In this document: one piece after another, positions 63,915 through 64,000 of the stretch
Layout of the letters: each line of letters starts with the position of its first letter
How positions within the stretch are numbered: position 1 is the stretch's first letter
Source: Desulfosporosinus meridiei DSM 13257
GTDB taxonomy: Bacteria; Bacillota; Desulfitobacteriia; Desulfitobacteriales; Desulfitobacteriaceae
Direction: 5' to 3'
NCBI RefSeq assembly: GCF_000231385.2
Contig: NC_018515.1
Span: forward strand, 4,298,501-4,362,500
DNA length: 64,000 nt
The notes under the pieces: model-generated
Database searches by the model: none
Told to the model about the DNA's origin: nothing
Seen by the model: the letters and a program-made list of their open reading frames with translations, nothing else
Program-made: the position numbers and the translations under genes

Positions 63915-64000
63915 TCAACTCAATCTGAACTCCTCTGCTCGGACAAACTCCGCATCCGGTACAATCATTATGCCGGCAATCAATAGTCTTAGCTGCTTGG
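63915..64000 (-). CDS. TIGR03960-type radical SAM protein, C-terminal end (runs off the window)
   Basis: Only the last ~28 residues are inside: a cysteine-rich tail DCRHNDCTGCGVCPSRGVQI ending at TGA 63915-63917. This tail and the position just before the TIGR03936 gene match the TIGR03960 radical SAM family. The radical SAM core itself lies beyond the edge. Confidence 0.7.
   Translation of the reverse strand, partial: KQLRLLIAGIMIVPDAEFVRAEEFRLS

Overview
The window reads as a chromosomal segment of a low-GC, anaerobic-type Firmicute, most like the Desulfosporosinus/Desulfitobacterium group of the Peptococcaceae. This is inference from gene content: CWB2-type cell wall proteins, Gram-positive Wzz/BY-kinase pairs with a PHP-type phosphatase, strong Shine-Dalgarno sites with frequent TTG starts, and the radical-SAM / TIGR03936 / ribonuclease G gene order at the right end. 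Nearly all of it concerns the cell surface: exopolysaccharide (EPS) synthesis, its tyrosine-kinase control, secreted proteins and signalling.

Layout. 1-2475 (minus strand): a ComX/ComQ/ComP-like peptide quorum-sensing locus in the order comX-comQ-comP; comP runs off the left edge and has no stop codon in the window. 2588-5301: a BY-kinase/Wzz pair and a secreted protein. 5601-7118: a secreted subtilase. 7140-8577: an orphan ABC ATPase and a membrane-anchored protein behind a promoter/terminator copied from the 5301 gene. 8995-15923: a compact peptide-modification-like locus with an exporter, an S26-type peptidase, a PqqD-like protein, an HPr-kinase-like protein, two small peptides with a shared leader, a second Wzz/BY-kinase pair and a divergent nucleotidyltransferase. 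This resembles a lasso-peptide tailoring set without the cyclase and is the best candidate for an undescribed system.

15920-47174 (all minus strand): a large EPS factory. It has two flippases, two polymerase-like membrane proteins, many glycosyltransferases, a UDP-ManNAc dehydrogenase, a heparinase-like protein, a pyruvyl transferase, a GDP-heptose pathway (gmhA, hddC-gmhB fusion, hddA), the dTDP-rhamnose genes (rfbC, D, B, A) and the initiating sugar-phosphate transferase. IS3 and gene fragments at 33.5-34.3 kb suggest the locus was assembled by recombination. 47385-56486: the PHP phosphatase, an OmpR-type regulator, a 1930-residue hybrid histidine kinase with a degenerate Ser/Thr-kinase module, and a third Wzz/BY-kinase pair. 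56706-60803: an SGNH hydrolase, a CWB2 surface protein and a 38-residue membrane peptide. 60905-64000: ribonuclease G, TIGR03936 and a radical SAM gene, with a GC-rich non-coding island (62.2-63.2 kb). The island holds four tandem copies of a ~110 bp unit between two inverted copies of a foldable ~135 bp element whose stems show compensatory changes.

How it fits together (inference): three Wzz/BY-kinase pairs plus the PHP phosphatase would set polymer length. The quorum-sensing locus and the hybrid kinase/regulator could set when polymer is made. The peptide locus shares a probable operon with its own Wzz/BY-kinase pair, tying peptide export to EPS.
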